A DNA stretch of 64,000 nucleotides from Diplodia intermedia. Its lineage: Eukaryota; Ascomycota; Dothideomycetes; Botryosphaeriales; Botryosphaeriaceae. Numbering within the stretch: the stretch's first letter is position 1; the number at the start of each line of letters is the position of its first letter. Below, piece by piece: positions 43,639 through 53,882 of this stretch. The notes below the pieces were generated by a model. The model ran no database searches, was not told the origin of the DNA, and worked only from the letters and a program-made list of their open reading frames with translations. Location: contig JAKEKT010000085.1 of the NCBI GenBank assembly GCA_021495925.1, positions 1-64,000 of the forward strand. Direction: 5' to 3'. Position numbers and translations under genes: made by a program.

Positions 43639-45489
43639 ATGGCAATTTTGTGTTTTCCGCTTGCTTTGCTTTTTCTTCGCAACGTCTTCTACCATTCCTT
43701 TTTGCACACACTAACATCCCCTGCCAGTGAATTTTCTGAGTGCGACTCTGCGCCCGGAGACTTTTCTTTGCCTGCCCCAGTGGACGTTGCTCTGTGGACA
43801 CAGTCAGTGTCGGGAACTCCCTACACTGGAAGCGATCTCTTTTCCTTTGGCCAGGAGGACCTGTCCAGCATGGCCCGGAACTTCCTTCAGTTCCCCAAGG
43901 ATGATGAAGCATCAATCTCGTCCTCCATGGACGACAGCGCGTACATGAGCCAGCCTGATACTGGCAGACGCGGCAAGAACGAAAACTACCACATGCCCCA
44001 GGACACCAGGAGCCACATCATGGAGCCCATTGTTGGATCGCACATCTACTCGCCGACTTTGAGCGTGCAGAGCCACGGAACTTTCAACGGATCCCAGCCC
44101 GACATGAGCAACATTATGCTGCCTGCCACCGCCGCGTCGGACAGCGGAGATGGACACTTCAAGATGTCTGACTTCACTAACTTCAACCACGCACAGGTCG
44201 CTTCGCCGACCGACTTCACCTTCAGGGCACCCATGCACACCCAGTCGTGGGCTAGCGAGTCTCCGAGCTACAGCGCACCGTTCGTGTCTGGCTCCATTGA
44301 CGCTCCCTCTACCTTCTTGCACCGCCAGAGCAGCTACCCCAGCCGCACCATCTCGCAGCCCTACTTCGCCCAATACCCCACGTACGGCATTGACAGCATG
44401 ATCAGCAACACCCAGAGCATGCCCGAGCAAAGGAGGGTACGATCTCCGTTCGACCGTGTCCGTGCTACGGCAAGGCCGGCTGACGTGCAGCGTCCCACTC
44501 TGCAGCACTCTGACTCGAAGTCCCGCTTCGAGGGTTCTGACATTCTTTCCCCTGCATCCACCATGACTTCGCAATTCCCCGTGTTCCACGGCGGCTCGGA
44601 GTACGGCGAGGAGCCGAGCTTCATGTCCATGGCTGGGTCAGTACACCGACGCGTGCTTGCACCTACTTTCGCTGACAGCTACTTTAGCTCTGAGAACATG
44701 ATGGAGTCGGCGACTATCCAGCCATCTGCCATGAGCAACGCCGACATGGATGATGAGGAGGCCGAGCAGGATGCCGCTCGCAAGTCCAGCGAGGAGGCTG
44801 AGGTCAAGTTGGCTCGCACTCACCCTCTCTACCAGGCACAGCCGCAGGCGGATGAGATGTACCACTGCCCGTTCGAGGGTCAGGCCAACTGCCAGCACAG
44901 GTCCACCAAGCTCAAGTGCAACTACGACAAGTACGTTGACTCGCACCTGAAGCCCTTCCGCTGCAAGAACGCGAACTGCATCAACGTCGAGTTCTCCTCC
45001 ACTGCCTGCCTTCTCCGCCACGAGCGTGAGGCTCACGGAATGCACGGACACGGCTCCAAGCCCCATCTCTGCGCCTACCCTGACTGCGAGCGTTCCATCC
45101 CTGGCAACGGTTTCCCGCGTCGCTACAACTTGTACGACCACATGAAGCGTGTTCACGACTACACCAGCCCTGCTACCAACACTGAGGCTAGCTCTCCTCA
45201 CAGCCAGTCTGCCAAGCGGTCTACCAGCCGCAAGCGCAAGGCCACGGGCGCCATGGAGCAGCCCGAGAAGCGCCAGAGGACTGCTGCGCAGATCAAGCAG
45301 GCCAACACTGCTCGCCAGCGGGACCAGGAGAAGGAGCGCCTCCGCCAGGCGTGGGCTGAGCGCATGGCTGTGCTTCAGCAGCGCCTTCGCACTCTCAACG
45401 AGCCCAAGGACGCTGAGGGCCACCAGCAGATCATCGAGGACGCCACGGCGCTTCAGAAGATCGTTGCCCAGCTCACCGAGATGGGCTGA
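43639..45489 (+). CDS. C2H2 zinc-finger transcription factor
   Basis: Probable nuclear DNA-binding regulator. The open frame gives up to 616 aa, but the first 30 residues are hydrophobic and probably intronic: a good acceptor (CCCCTGCCAG) ends at 43727. The true start may be an upstream exon (43020..43087 would join in phase) or Met78 at 43870. A Ser/Thr/Gln/Pro-rich region leads to the finger region from about residue 405: YHCPFEGQANCQHRSTKLKC, then FRCKNANCINVEFSSTACLL with RHEREAH, then HLCAYPDCERSIPGNGFPRR with DHMKRVH. A basic stretch (KRSTSRKRKATG) follows, and an Arg/Gln-rich coiled coil ends the protein. The long leader suggests translational or developmental control. Confidence 0.82.
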   Translation: MAILCFPLALLFLRNVFYHSFLHTLTSPASEFSECDSAPGDFSLPAPVDVALWTQSVSGTPYTGSDLFSFGQEDLSSMARNFLQFPKDDEASISSSMDDSAYMSQPDTGRRGKNENYHMPQDTRSHIMEPIVGSHIYSPTLSVQSHGTFNGSQPDMSNIMLPATAASDSGDGHFKMSDFTNFNHAQVASPTDFTFRAPMHTQSWASESPSYSAPFVSGSIDAPSTFLHRQSSYPSRTISQPYFAQYPTYGIDSMISNTQSMPEQRRVRSPFDRVRATARPADVQRPTLQHSDSKSRFEGSDILSPASTMTSQFPVFHGGSEYGEEPSFMSMAGSVHRRVLAPTFADSYFSSENMMESATIQPSAMSNADMDDEEAEQDAARKSSEEAEVKLARTHPLYQAQPQADEMYHCPFEGQANCQHRSTKLKCNYDKYVDSHLKPFRCKNANCINVEFSSTACLLRHEREAHGMHGHGSKPHLCAYPDCERSIPGNGFPRRYNLYDHMKRVHDYTSPATNTEASSPHSQSAKRSTSRKRKATGAMEQPEKRQRTAAQIKQANTARQRDQEKERLRQAWAERMAVLQQRLRTLNEPKDAEGHQQIIEDATALQKIVAQLTEMG

Positions 45490-46819
45490 ATGAACAAATC
45501 GTCGTCGTTTTCAGGATTCGTAAGCTCATTGTTGCCTCATACCCTCGCCTCGATCTCGTCTGACTGGTCAAGCAGTATTCATAAACAACACTTGCTCCTT
45601 GGGTTCCCGGATACATTCCCAGGACGCATGGCATCCGCCATGCACTTTTATTGATTGAGCCTACTGCCCAGAGGAATATGGCCACATTTGCCGCCGGACT
45701 CCGTACCATTGGATTTGACCACAAGGATGATTCCATTCCAAGGACTTGCATTTCACAGGCCACTTCTTCTCCGGATGGACAACCCCTTTCCAGTAGGGCT
45801 CTCATCACTTCAGAAACAACACTTCCGTTCAGGTTCGCGATTAGCCCCCAAGGGGCTTTCGACGGATCGGCCAAGGATCCACTTGAGGATAGCACGCGCC
45901 ACGGGATTTTTAATAGACTTGCCTTTAGAGAGGAGTGCGGTTGTGGAGGACTGCGCGGGAGTGTAGAGATGGGTAACCCACGGCATTGCTGCGTAGCAGC
46001 TTGTCGCGGCCATCTCACCGGCACTGGCGGAGGACACGCGGGACCGTGTTGATAGAGACTGTGTTTGGGCATCAGTGTAGTTGACTTTTTTTTATTAGTG
46101 ATGAGTTTCGTTTGTCTGAGTCCGTCTTGAGTTGAAAAAAACAGTTACGAGAAAAACAAGAAATAAAAAAAAACAATCATGTCGAGATGGTAGACCAATT
46201 CCCGATGGGTGTGATGGTGAATTTGGTGCATGCGAGGTCGGTTCGCAGTCTTGCAACAGAGGGTGAATCGACTTCGCACATTGACGACGTGCGAGAAGAA
46301 GTGCGATGGGGCGGGGCTGGGCGTGGTGTTGCGGGGCTTGCCTAAGGCCGCCCACTCTGTCACATGCGCAGTGAGACGCTTCGGACCGCCACCGAGTCGC
46401 GTCAGCCAAAGGGCATAGGTGATGGCCGATGGCCAGAAGGCGACGCGCAACGCGGAGAGATTGATTCCTCCATGCCACGGCCACCGGCCGTAGCTCGCGT
46501 CCTCAGCTCCGCCCATCCAATACGCTCAGCGGTGGTGCACGGACTAGAGTCAACGGAGCGGCGAAGATCCGAGGCCAGATCTGCCGCAGTCACATAATCA
46601 ACCCTGCGCAGCATTGGCCCTCGACATTCCAAAAACCAGCAAGCGCATCGCCCCAAGGCCCGGAGTCACGTCCTGGATTAGTTATCGCGCCCTCAGCTGT
46701 TGCTGATCAGCTAATTTGATATCGTTCGTGCCCAAGGGGGGGAGGGCAGCTCAGCTCGACACTGCTGCTGGCGTGAGCAGATCCAGCGCGCAGGTAACGT
46801 AACCGACGTCGAAACAATC
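45490..46819. other. intergenic region
   Basis: Downstream of the transcription factor and upstream of glutathione peroxidase. Open frames at 45473..46072 occur on both strands without motifs. A/T tracts at about 46085..46175 may mark transcript ends. Confidence 0.5.
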
Positions 46820-48098
46820 ATGGCCCGTATGCCGGCGCTATCCCGACTCATTTCTCGTCCGCCGGTGACGGCAGCGGCGGCGGCGGCGGCGGCGGCGCCG
46901 GGGCGACTGCTGGGAGGTACCACCGCCGCTGCTACAAAAGCAGCTCGTCGCCCTGCTGCTGCTGCAGCGTTGCTACCATCCCCGCCATCCATACTGCCGA
47001 CCGCTGCCGTCACCGCCCTGACCTCATACCCCGCCACCGCCATCGCCACACCACCTTCGTCATCGCAACCCTCCGCTTTCTTCCACACCTCAACCACAAA
47101 CATGGCGTCTGCTACCAGCTTCCACGAGTTCAAGCCCCTCGACAGTAAGTCTTTTTGCAAGCCTTTTCCTGTCCTTTGGCCCGCCCGCCCGCCCGCAGCG
47201 TCTCTAGCGGCCGCTCGTCCGACCTGCCGCCTTGCGTCCCGCCGCCTGCTTCCGCGCCGTCATGCAACGCTCCTCGGAGATTGCGTGCTGTGTTGTCTCA
47301 GACAGCTGCGCGTGGCACAGCACGCCGGGCTGGCGGCACGCTGTGCGGTGGCTGAGACCAAAAGCCCTTGATCACCCTCCCACCACTTAAAATCACACGA
47401 GGCGAGCGTCCTGTTCGCGCCGTCCCTTCGCCACGATCAAGACGGAGGGGTGGCGTCGCGTCGCAACAGCGGCGTCGCGCGGGCAGGCAGGCAGCCCGCG
47501 GAACCTCCACATTCCACAGCCCCTCCTCTTCCGCAGCACTCCAGAGCCCTGCCCGAACCTCACCTCATACCCAAGAACGCAAAAGCCCTCGCAAGAGAAG
47601 AACAACCACAGCTAACAAAACGCCTCGCACCACCCAACAGAGAAGGGCAACCCCTACGACCTGGCCTCGCTCAAGGGCAAAGTCGTGCTCGTCGTCAACA
47701 CGGCCAGCAAGTGCGGCTTCACGCCGCAGTTCGGCAACCTCGAGGCGCTCTACAAGGAGCTCAAGACGACGCACCCCGACTTCGTCGTCCTCGGCTTCCC
47801 GTGCAACCAGTTCGGCGGCCAGGACCCGGGCTCCAACGACGAGATCCAGTCCTTCTGCCAGGTCAACTACGGCGTCTCGTTCCCCGTCCTCGGCAAGGTC
47901 GACGTCAACGGCGACAAGGCCGACCCCGTGTGGGAGTGGATGAAGTCGGAGAAGCCCGGCCTCATGGGCCTCAAGCGCATCAAGTGGAACTTTGAAAAGT
48001 TCCTCATCGGCAAGGACGGCAAGGTCAAGGGCAGGTGGGCGAGCACGACCAAGCCCGAGAGCTTGAAGGAGGTGATTGAGAAGGAGTTGGCTGCTTAG
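46820..48098 (+). CDS. glutathione/thioredoxin peroxidase with optional mitochondrial presequence
   Basis: Cys-type peroxidase reducing hydroperoxides. Exons 46820..47144 and 47641..48098 join across a 496-bp intron (GTAAGT...CAACAG) to 260 aa. The long form has an Arg/Ala/Pro-rich N-terminus (SRLISRPPVT, an Ala run, then FFHTSTTN), like a mitochondrial presequence. An internal in-frame ATG at 47102 (Met95, MASATSFHEF) gives a 166-aa protein of normal family length. Conserved motifs: VVNTASKCGFTPQFGNLEAL with peroxidatic Cys133, not selenocysteine; LGFPCNQFGGQDPG with the resolving-Cys region; and IKWNFEKFLIGKDG. Two translation or transcription starts would supply mitochondria and cytosol. 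Confidence 0.93.
46871..46897 (+). repeat. GCG/GCA repeat encoding poly-Ala
   Basis: A run of GCA/GCG codons encodes nine Ala in the predicted mitochondrial presequence of the peroxidase. It is a candidate length polymorphism. Confidence 0.75.
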
Positions 48099-48311
48099 AT
48101 TGATTGATGTCCCGTGTCTGAGGGGTAACGAAAATCATTTTGATATCCAGGGGTGTCTTTTTTAAACTCGAGGGGGTGGGGAAAATTGAAAGAAACATCA
48201 CAAGGTTTAACGAACATCTGGCTCTGGTCTCCCGTGTGGTTGCTCATGACGTGAACATGCCCATCTATCATTATTTTCTTTTTTTGTTCTTCTCTCTCTC
48301 TAAAAGGCCAA

Positions 48312-49691
48312 CTAATCAAACGGCACCCTCCTCAGCCCATCGTTCCCCATCCTCTTCTTCATCTCCTGCAGCGCGCCGACGGCGCTCGGCACCTTGATGC
48401 CGCAGCAGTCGTTCCAGCTGCGGGGGTTGTGCCTGTGGCTCGACCCGTCGCCGGCCAGCACGGTGACGTTGCCGTCGGCGTCGGGCCCGCCCTCGATGCG
48501 GCACGCGAGCAGCTCCTCGTCGCCCATGTCGTCGGCGGCGGGGACGAGGCTGCCGAACAGAAAGTGCTGCATGACGGGCAGCTTGCCGAGGACCTCGGCG
48601 ACGAACATCTTGCGCATGCCGCCCTCGATCTTGCGCCAGCTGCGGGCGGCGCTGATGTCGTCGAGCATGGGGCTGTGCCAGCGCAGGCCCTCGACGTTCT
48701 TGACGCCGTTGACGAAGGCGACCTGGTCGAGGTAGAGGTAGTCGGGCGCGCACTCGTCGAGCACGAGCGCCGAGTGGATCGACTTGGGCCGGATGTAGCG
48801 GTGGTGCAGCAGCTGCGCGGCGCCGAAGAGGAACGGCAGGAACTGGTAGTCGTCCAGCCCCCACACGCCGTGCGACCCCGCCGGCTCGAGGTAGTACGTC
48901 GTCTGCACGCGCCGCATCAGGCGCAGGTAGGCGGGGAAGACGCGCAGCACGAGCTGCGGGAAGGGCTGCGCCGCGCCTTCGCCGCCGTCGCCGTCGCCGT
49001 CGTCGCCGCCGCCGCGCGGCTGCAGCAGCGAGAGCTGGTACAGGCACAGCAGCCAGCAGAAGAAGTTGAGCTCGTGCCCGGAGCCGTAGTCGATGCGGGC
49101 CGCGTCGCCGAAGCTGGCGGCCAGGTAGGCCGACAGCTCGGCGACGGCGGCGGGCGCGGTGACGCCCAGCAGGTCCGCGTGCCACGCGCGCTGCTCGGCC
49201 GCGACGCCCGCGACGAAGCCGCGGAACGCCGGGTTGCCGAAGCGCGACCCCGTGTCCTCGGCCGGGCACCGCGCCAGCACCGCCTCCGCCCGCGCGAGTA
49301 TGTCCAGGATGGCCCCGATCGTGGGGTGCGCGGGCTGCGCGGCGACGGCCGAGATGGGCGTGTCGCGCACGCTGTCCGCCAAAGTGAAGATGAAGGCTTG
49401 CAGGAGCGTGTGCGTCGGCGACGCCTTGAAGAGCTCGTGGTCGCGCGCCGAGAGGATGCGCCGCCGCGGCTTGCGGAAGTGCCAGGGCGTGGCGCTAGTG
49501 CCGTTTTTGTTGTCGTTGTTGCTGGCGGTGGCGGCGCTCGCGGAGGTGACCGGCGGGGGCAGCGCGGGCGTTGCGGGCGCGGGAATGGGCGATTCGGGCT
49601 CGTCGGTGGTGGGTTTGCGGGGCGTTAGGCGCGGGAGCTTGTCGGAGAGGTCGGGAGGGTTGGTTGGCGCATTGTCGCTTATCGATGTCAT
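48312..49691 (-). CDS. PP2A activator, PTPA/Rrd peptidyl-prolyl isomerase
   Basis: Phosphotyrosyl phosphatase activator that helps fold and activate the catalytic subunits of PP2A-like phosphatases; cytosolic and nuclear. An intronless frame gives 459 aa. After a Pro/Ser/Thr-rich N-terminus the domain starts at WHFRKPRRRILSARDHELF. Family blocks include RFGNPAFRGFVAGVA, IDYGSGHELNFFCWLLCLY, GSHGVWGLDDYQFLPFLFG with HHRYIRPKSI, and WRKIEGGMRKMFVAEVLGKL with PVMQHFLFGSL. A Gly/Asp-rich insert (RGGGDDGDGDGGEGAAQ) sits in a loop. The end carries CCGIKVPSAVGALQEMKKRM. Whether it is the Rrd1 or Rrd2 orthologue cannot be settled by eye. Confidence 0.93.
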   Translation of the reverse strand: MTSISDNAPTNPPDLSDKLPRLTPRKPTTDEPESPIPAPATPALPPPVTSASAATASNNDNKNGTSATPWHFRKPRRRILSARDHELFKASPTHTLLQAFIFTLADSVRDTPISAVAAQPAHPTIGAILDILARAEAVLARCPAEDTGSRFGNPAFRGFVAGVAAEQRAWHADLLGVTAPAAVAELSAYLAASFGDAARIDYGSGHELNFFCWLLCLYQLSLLQPRGGGDDGDGDGGEGAAQPFPQLVLRVFPAYLRLMRRVQTTYYLEPAGSHGVWGLDDYQFLPFLFGAAQLLHHRYIRPKSIHSALVLDECAPDYLYLDQVAFVNGVKNVEGLRWHSPMLDDISAARSWRKIEGGMRKMFVAEVLGKLPVMQHFLFGSLVPAADDMGDEELLACRIEGGPDADGNVTVLAGDGSSHRHNPRSWNDCCGIKVPSAVGALQEMKKRMGNDGLRRVPFD

Positions 49692-50914
49692 GGTGAGAGT
49701 GTGCCGGGAGGTTGTTGGATGGTGTGGGAGGTTTTGGTTGCGTCAGTCTTGGGACGCGGTGAAAGCGGCGGAGGGGCGCTGCCCGGCGTTACGCGGAGTT
49801 TGGGCAGGCCAGGGTCTCTGCCGCATGGGGTTTAGCGTGTCCTGATACTGTCGGCCTGAGGCGCCGGCTCCCACTGCTTCTTCCTCTCCTCTGGAATGAA
49901 CATTTTCATCCTCCCTACTTCAACACATCATAAGCACTTGCAGTGGCACCGGACAAAGATTACAATCATATCTGGACATGCTTGCTGACCGAGGCTGGGC
50001 TGGCTTCCCATGCTACCCGCCATTCCTTTTCTCTGTCATTTTCCTTTTGTTCTCTACTCTGGAAAGGCCGCAAATTCTGGACCTCATCTTCTAAAACTCA
50101 TCATTTGGAGTAAAATCACCGCTTCAATACACCTGTTCCTGTAACCGGACTCAAGCCTCGTGCACATGCCATTATCGACTCTTAAGCGGTCTGACCCTCG
50201 CGCTGCTATTTTTACCGGGAGGATTCGTGGCCGCCGCCGCCAAGCAGTAGTCATTGTCGGCCTTATTCCATTTCCACACAGGAATGACGGTGTGTATAAC
50301 GTTTTCATATAAGGAGCCGGAACTCTTGTGCCATAAATGTGACTGCGACTGCATCTTTTTGTACCATTTAGGCACTATCTTCATTCGCGAATCGGTCGCA
50401 CTAATGGGCGTATGGCATCTTTATTCGTTGGTATCGCCATCCAGAGTTTCGACTGGCTATGGTTGGAACTTGGCAATCATCGCAGGTAGATTTGACGCGC
50501 TGAGGGCGCCAAAACATGCACGGGAAGCGGGAAAGCCGGGCTTCAGTGGGGGCGGGTATGGCAATCTCCGGACAGAGGCGCTAACATGTGCCGCCTTTTA
50601 GGAGGTTGCAGGATGGTAGCCGACAGAGTACCATCGTTGGAGATGATCTATTTTGGATTTCACCCTCATTTTTTGCTTTTAAAGTCCCTCGTTTCAGTTC
50701 ATCCTCCTGGTGTTGCGCGCCGGCGTCTCTGGACCCCACAGGTAGCCATGTCAACTCGGCTTTTTGGTGGCGCAGCCTGGCCCTTTGCCATGCAGGTCGG
50801 GCCACTAATGTAAGGCTAACGGGCGACATGATACTTAAGTTGCCAATGGCAAATCCCTGAGAGGCGCGATGGTCCCTTTCAGCTTCCGCAAAACCCCAAT
50901 CGACTTTCCGCAAC
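49692..50914. other. divergent intergenic region
   Basis: Promoter region shared by the PTPA gene (minus) and the membrane protein gene (plus). The overlapping frames at 50581..50922 lack motifs. GC is lower than in the PTPA gene. Confidence 0.5.
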
Positions 50915-52653
50915 ATGGCCATGGATCTACGATTTACCTACGCAATAACGCGACCTTATCCTTTTCGCTACTTCACTATAATTGTAGCGGTGGTTTTCGT
51001 TGTCATGACTATAGTTTTTTCGCTCTTCAATACTGTGGTTGCCGGTTATGACCTTCGGTGAGTGCGCCCGAGAATCGCTTGCACCAGGCTGCTGACCATC
51101 CCAGCGTATCGTACTCTACCAACCCCAATATTACCACTGAACAGAAGCTTTGGTACGACAACCCGTTCTTTGCGGGTATCAAAAAAGTAAGGAGCAAAGC
51201 CGTTTTCTGACTACGTGCCTAACAATGTTGCAGTTGTCACCAAGCTGCGAGCCGAAGGAGATCGGTATCAAACAATGTGAGAAAAACTCACTTTGGCTCA
51301 GTATTCCAGCTAACATTCCTATGATAGCATTCAACACAGACAAGAACGGCTTGATTTATACACTGAACAAAGTCAAAAATGTCGGAGCGCCGGACAGCCC
51401 TACACTGCCGTCGCTCCTGTACCTGAACAATCACCTGCAAGATTGCGAAGTCAGCTACATCAAAATAGAAATGGAGAAGGAAAGCCGCACCGGCCAGCAA
51501 GTTGCATGGTCACGTTGGGGACCAAGCGTATTTGTAAGTAGCATATCGGTACCTCAACGACGTCGCTAATGGGCATGCGAAGGGAGCGATATCATGCTCG
51601 GTCATGAACGAGCTCGGGCACATGCGAATCGACATCACTGCCGAATACGACCTCGTGCCAGCCAATGCCGCCAAGCTGTCTCTGAAGCTCAACGAAACCT
51701 CTTGGGATGATGCAGCCAGGCAAAACCTGTTTCAGTTCATCACGAGCAACAACACGGAAGTCCCAGCAATGTGGTGGGCGGAATCAATCATGTAGGGAAT
51801 CATACATGAGCATCAGTCGCTCTACTAAACGTTAGTAGGTCTTACAGCTGGGTTGCTGCATCACTGGATATGTCGACTTACAACAAGGACCTGGAGACTG
51901 GTTTTCAGAAAGGCACATTCAGTATGTCGCATTGCCCCGATATGACGGTTGCCGACTGCTAATGCAGGCAGACTATTGGCCATCTGGCAATGTGTCCGAC
52001 TTCTCAGACCTATCCTTCTTTGAGATAAGCTGGTATTTCCTCCTCGAAACAGGAGGAGTTTACGCCAGGGATGATGACTACGACATTGAGGCGGACATAA
52101 CCAGCGCGCAAAACTGGATCAAGTCTGCCGACGCGCTTGCCAAGGCCTTCTACAGCACTGTGCTCGCCGACTTGGGTACGGCAGATGGGCCCAATCTCCT
52201 GACAGACGAAGCGGCCCTCCGGACGTTTACTAGCAACTTCAGCGATGCTCCAGTTGAGTGGGTGCCCGCTGGGCCCGCAACGGGTAGCTACGGCTCTCCG
52301 CAGCTTGTGATGGGTAAACCGGTCATCAACAACTCGACGATTTTCAACAACTACCTATGCCAGACTCCAGTTCAGAAAGTCCCAGCTTCCTTGATCGTCT
52401 CGGTGTTACTTGCGGACCTGGTTTTCCTCCGTACGCTCTGGTCGGTGATGAACTTGGCGTCTACATACATCGCGGAGAAGAAGGATGCCAAAGGTACTGC
52501 TCAACTTACACGGGTCCTGGTAATTGCTGACGTTTTGCAGCAAATTGGTGTCTTCGATGCGCCGGAGAAGCGCCATCGCCACAGTCTGACAGCTACGAAC
52601 TGCTCACAAAAAATGGGGGCCCTGGAGCAAGAGTGGTCACGACTATCGCATAA
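50915..52653 (+). CDS. two-TM fungal membrane protein of unknown function
   Basis: No function is known; it resembles a widespread fungal family of large-ectodomain membrane proteins. Eight exons (50915..51057, 51105..51186, 51234..51276, 51328..51533, 51583..51791, 51848..51921, 51972..52493, 52541..52653) all join in phase to 463 aa. A short cytosolic start precedes a membrane helix (FTIIVAVVFVVMTIVFSLFN). A domain of about 330 residues follows with Cys, N-glycosylation sequons and Trp-rich motifs (KLWYDNPFFAGIKK, WSRWGPSVFGAISCS, PAMWWAESI). A second helix (SLIVSVLLADLVFLRTLW) and a 55-residue tail ending VVTTIA close the protein. Seven introns of about 47-56 bp are unusual beside intron-poor neighbours. 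Confidence 0.82.
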
Positions 52654-53366
52654 CGGGGGAAGTGAAGTAGAATCTGAACCTCAACTGCGAGGGATCATGT
52701 TCAGCCTTCTATTTACGGCCATAGGAATTGGGGTTAAGACTTGAGAATTTCTCGTATACACCGCTTTGCACGGAAGAGTTTCCTTCGGCTGACTGAAAAT
52801 CTTCATTCAAGATCCTCGATGTCTGCCAATATATTCAAGGGGGTTGCGCCTGACATCCCAGAATAGTAGGAGTGTCCGGGTTCGTGATCATGCGGGAGCA
52901 TCAAAAGAATGGTTTCCGGACTCGCCATGTCGGTAACAGCTGCTTCTCACGGTTAGAAGAATGCAAGCTCGGGGTGGATGCCAATGCCGATATCATTCCT
53001 GTTTTCACCAAATGTACCGCTGAGGATGTCATTGAGGATGTCATTGATCCACTCTCCTCGTGGTCCCAACCAATGACGCGTTTGCTTCGCTTAAATCCGT
53101 CAGCCAGCATTTAGTCAGCGCGCATCTCCAGATAGTATCTCTAGAGCTCCCCCAACTTTACTTCATGTTGATTCTTGATATCGATAGCTCGGTCCGCCGT
53201 TGGCGCCAGAGCTGTATTGAATTCGGCATGGTGAGTCACACCCGAGTAGATGGTAAGTATTTAACCGTCACCGAAAACAGACGCCATCAGAAACGAGGCC
53301 AACATCATCAACATCACCTTCAGCTCACTTCATACTACTTCGATATATCCCTCGAAGAGTGAAACC
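52654..53366. other. intergenic region
   Basis: Between the membrane protein and the acetyltransferase. It contains a 12-bp tandem duplication (GAGGATGTCATT twice, 53022..53045). Frames at 52872..53114 are short and motif-free. Confidence 0.5.
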
Positions 53367-53882
53367 ATGGACACCAAACAATGGCAACGCCAAGTGGGCG
53401 ACCAGACCTTCATCGTCTCCACCGACTCCAGCCTCATCTCGCGCGACTTCGTGCAGTCATCCTTCGCCGATCCGGCCATGTACTGGACCGCCGCGCTCGA
53501 CCCGGAAAGCCTCGAGACCATCATGAAGACTTCGCTGTGGTACGGACTCCATCTCCAAACACAGCAACCGGCCACCATCGAGCGAGCAACACCGGACCCA
53601 TCGACGCTCAAACAAATCGGCATGGCCAGGCTCATCACAGATCACGCCACCATCTTCTTCCTGACCGACGTCTTCGTGCTGCCCGAGCATCAGGGAAAGG
53701 GGCTGGCCAAGTGGATGATGCGGTGCATCAAGGAGGGCACGGATGCGCTGCCCGCCGTGCGGCGAGTCATGTGCATGGCGAAGAGGGCGCCGCATGCCAT
53801 CAAGTTTTACGAGGATGCGTTGGGGGCCGAGGTGCATGATCAGGAGAATGGTGAGGTTGTGTTTATGAGTACGCCGCATTGA
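53367..53882 (+). CDS. GNAT-family N-acetyltransferase
   Basis: Single-domain acetyl-CoA-dependent acetyltransferase of unknown substrate. An intronless frame gives 171 aa, a normal GNAT size. Strand and motif A are visible: GMARLITDHATIFFLTDVFV, then LPEHQGKGLAKWMM, in which Q-GKG-LA is the pyrophosphate-binding loop. The later segment MCMAKRAPHAIKFYEDALGA carries the motif-B FYE-LG signature. The C-terminus (VVFMSTPH) is short. The ATG context (GAAACCATGG) is good. No signal peptide; probably cytosolic. Similar small GNATs are numerous in fungi and often act in detoxification, but nothing here decides that. Confidence 0.9.
   Translation: MDTKQWQRQVGDQTFIVSTDSSLISRDFVQSSFADPAMYWTAALDPESLETIMKTSLWYGLHLQTQQPATIERATPDPSTLKQIGMARLITDHATIFFLTDVFVLPEHQGKGLAKWMMRCIKEGTDALPAVRRVMCMAKRAPHAIKFYEDALGAEVHDQENGEVVFMSTPH

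Noticed and set aside
44638..45423. Leu/Val/Ala-rich minus-strand frame opposite the C2H2 factor, resembling a membrane protein
   Set aside because: Hydrophobicity is an antisense effect; the plus strand carries clear Cys/His fingers.
48429..49628. 399-codon plus-strand frame opposite PTPA
   Set aside because: Shadow frame created by high third-position GC in the real minus-strand gene.
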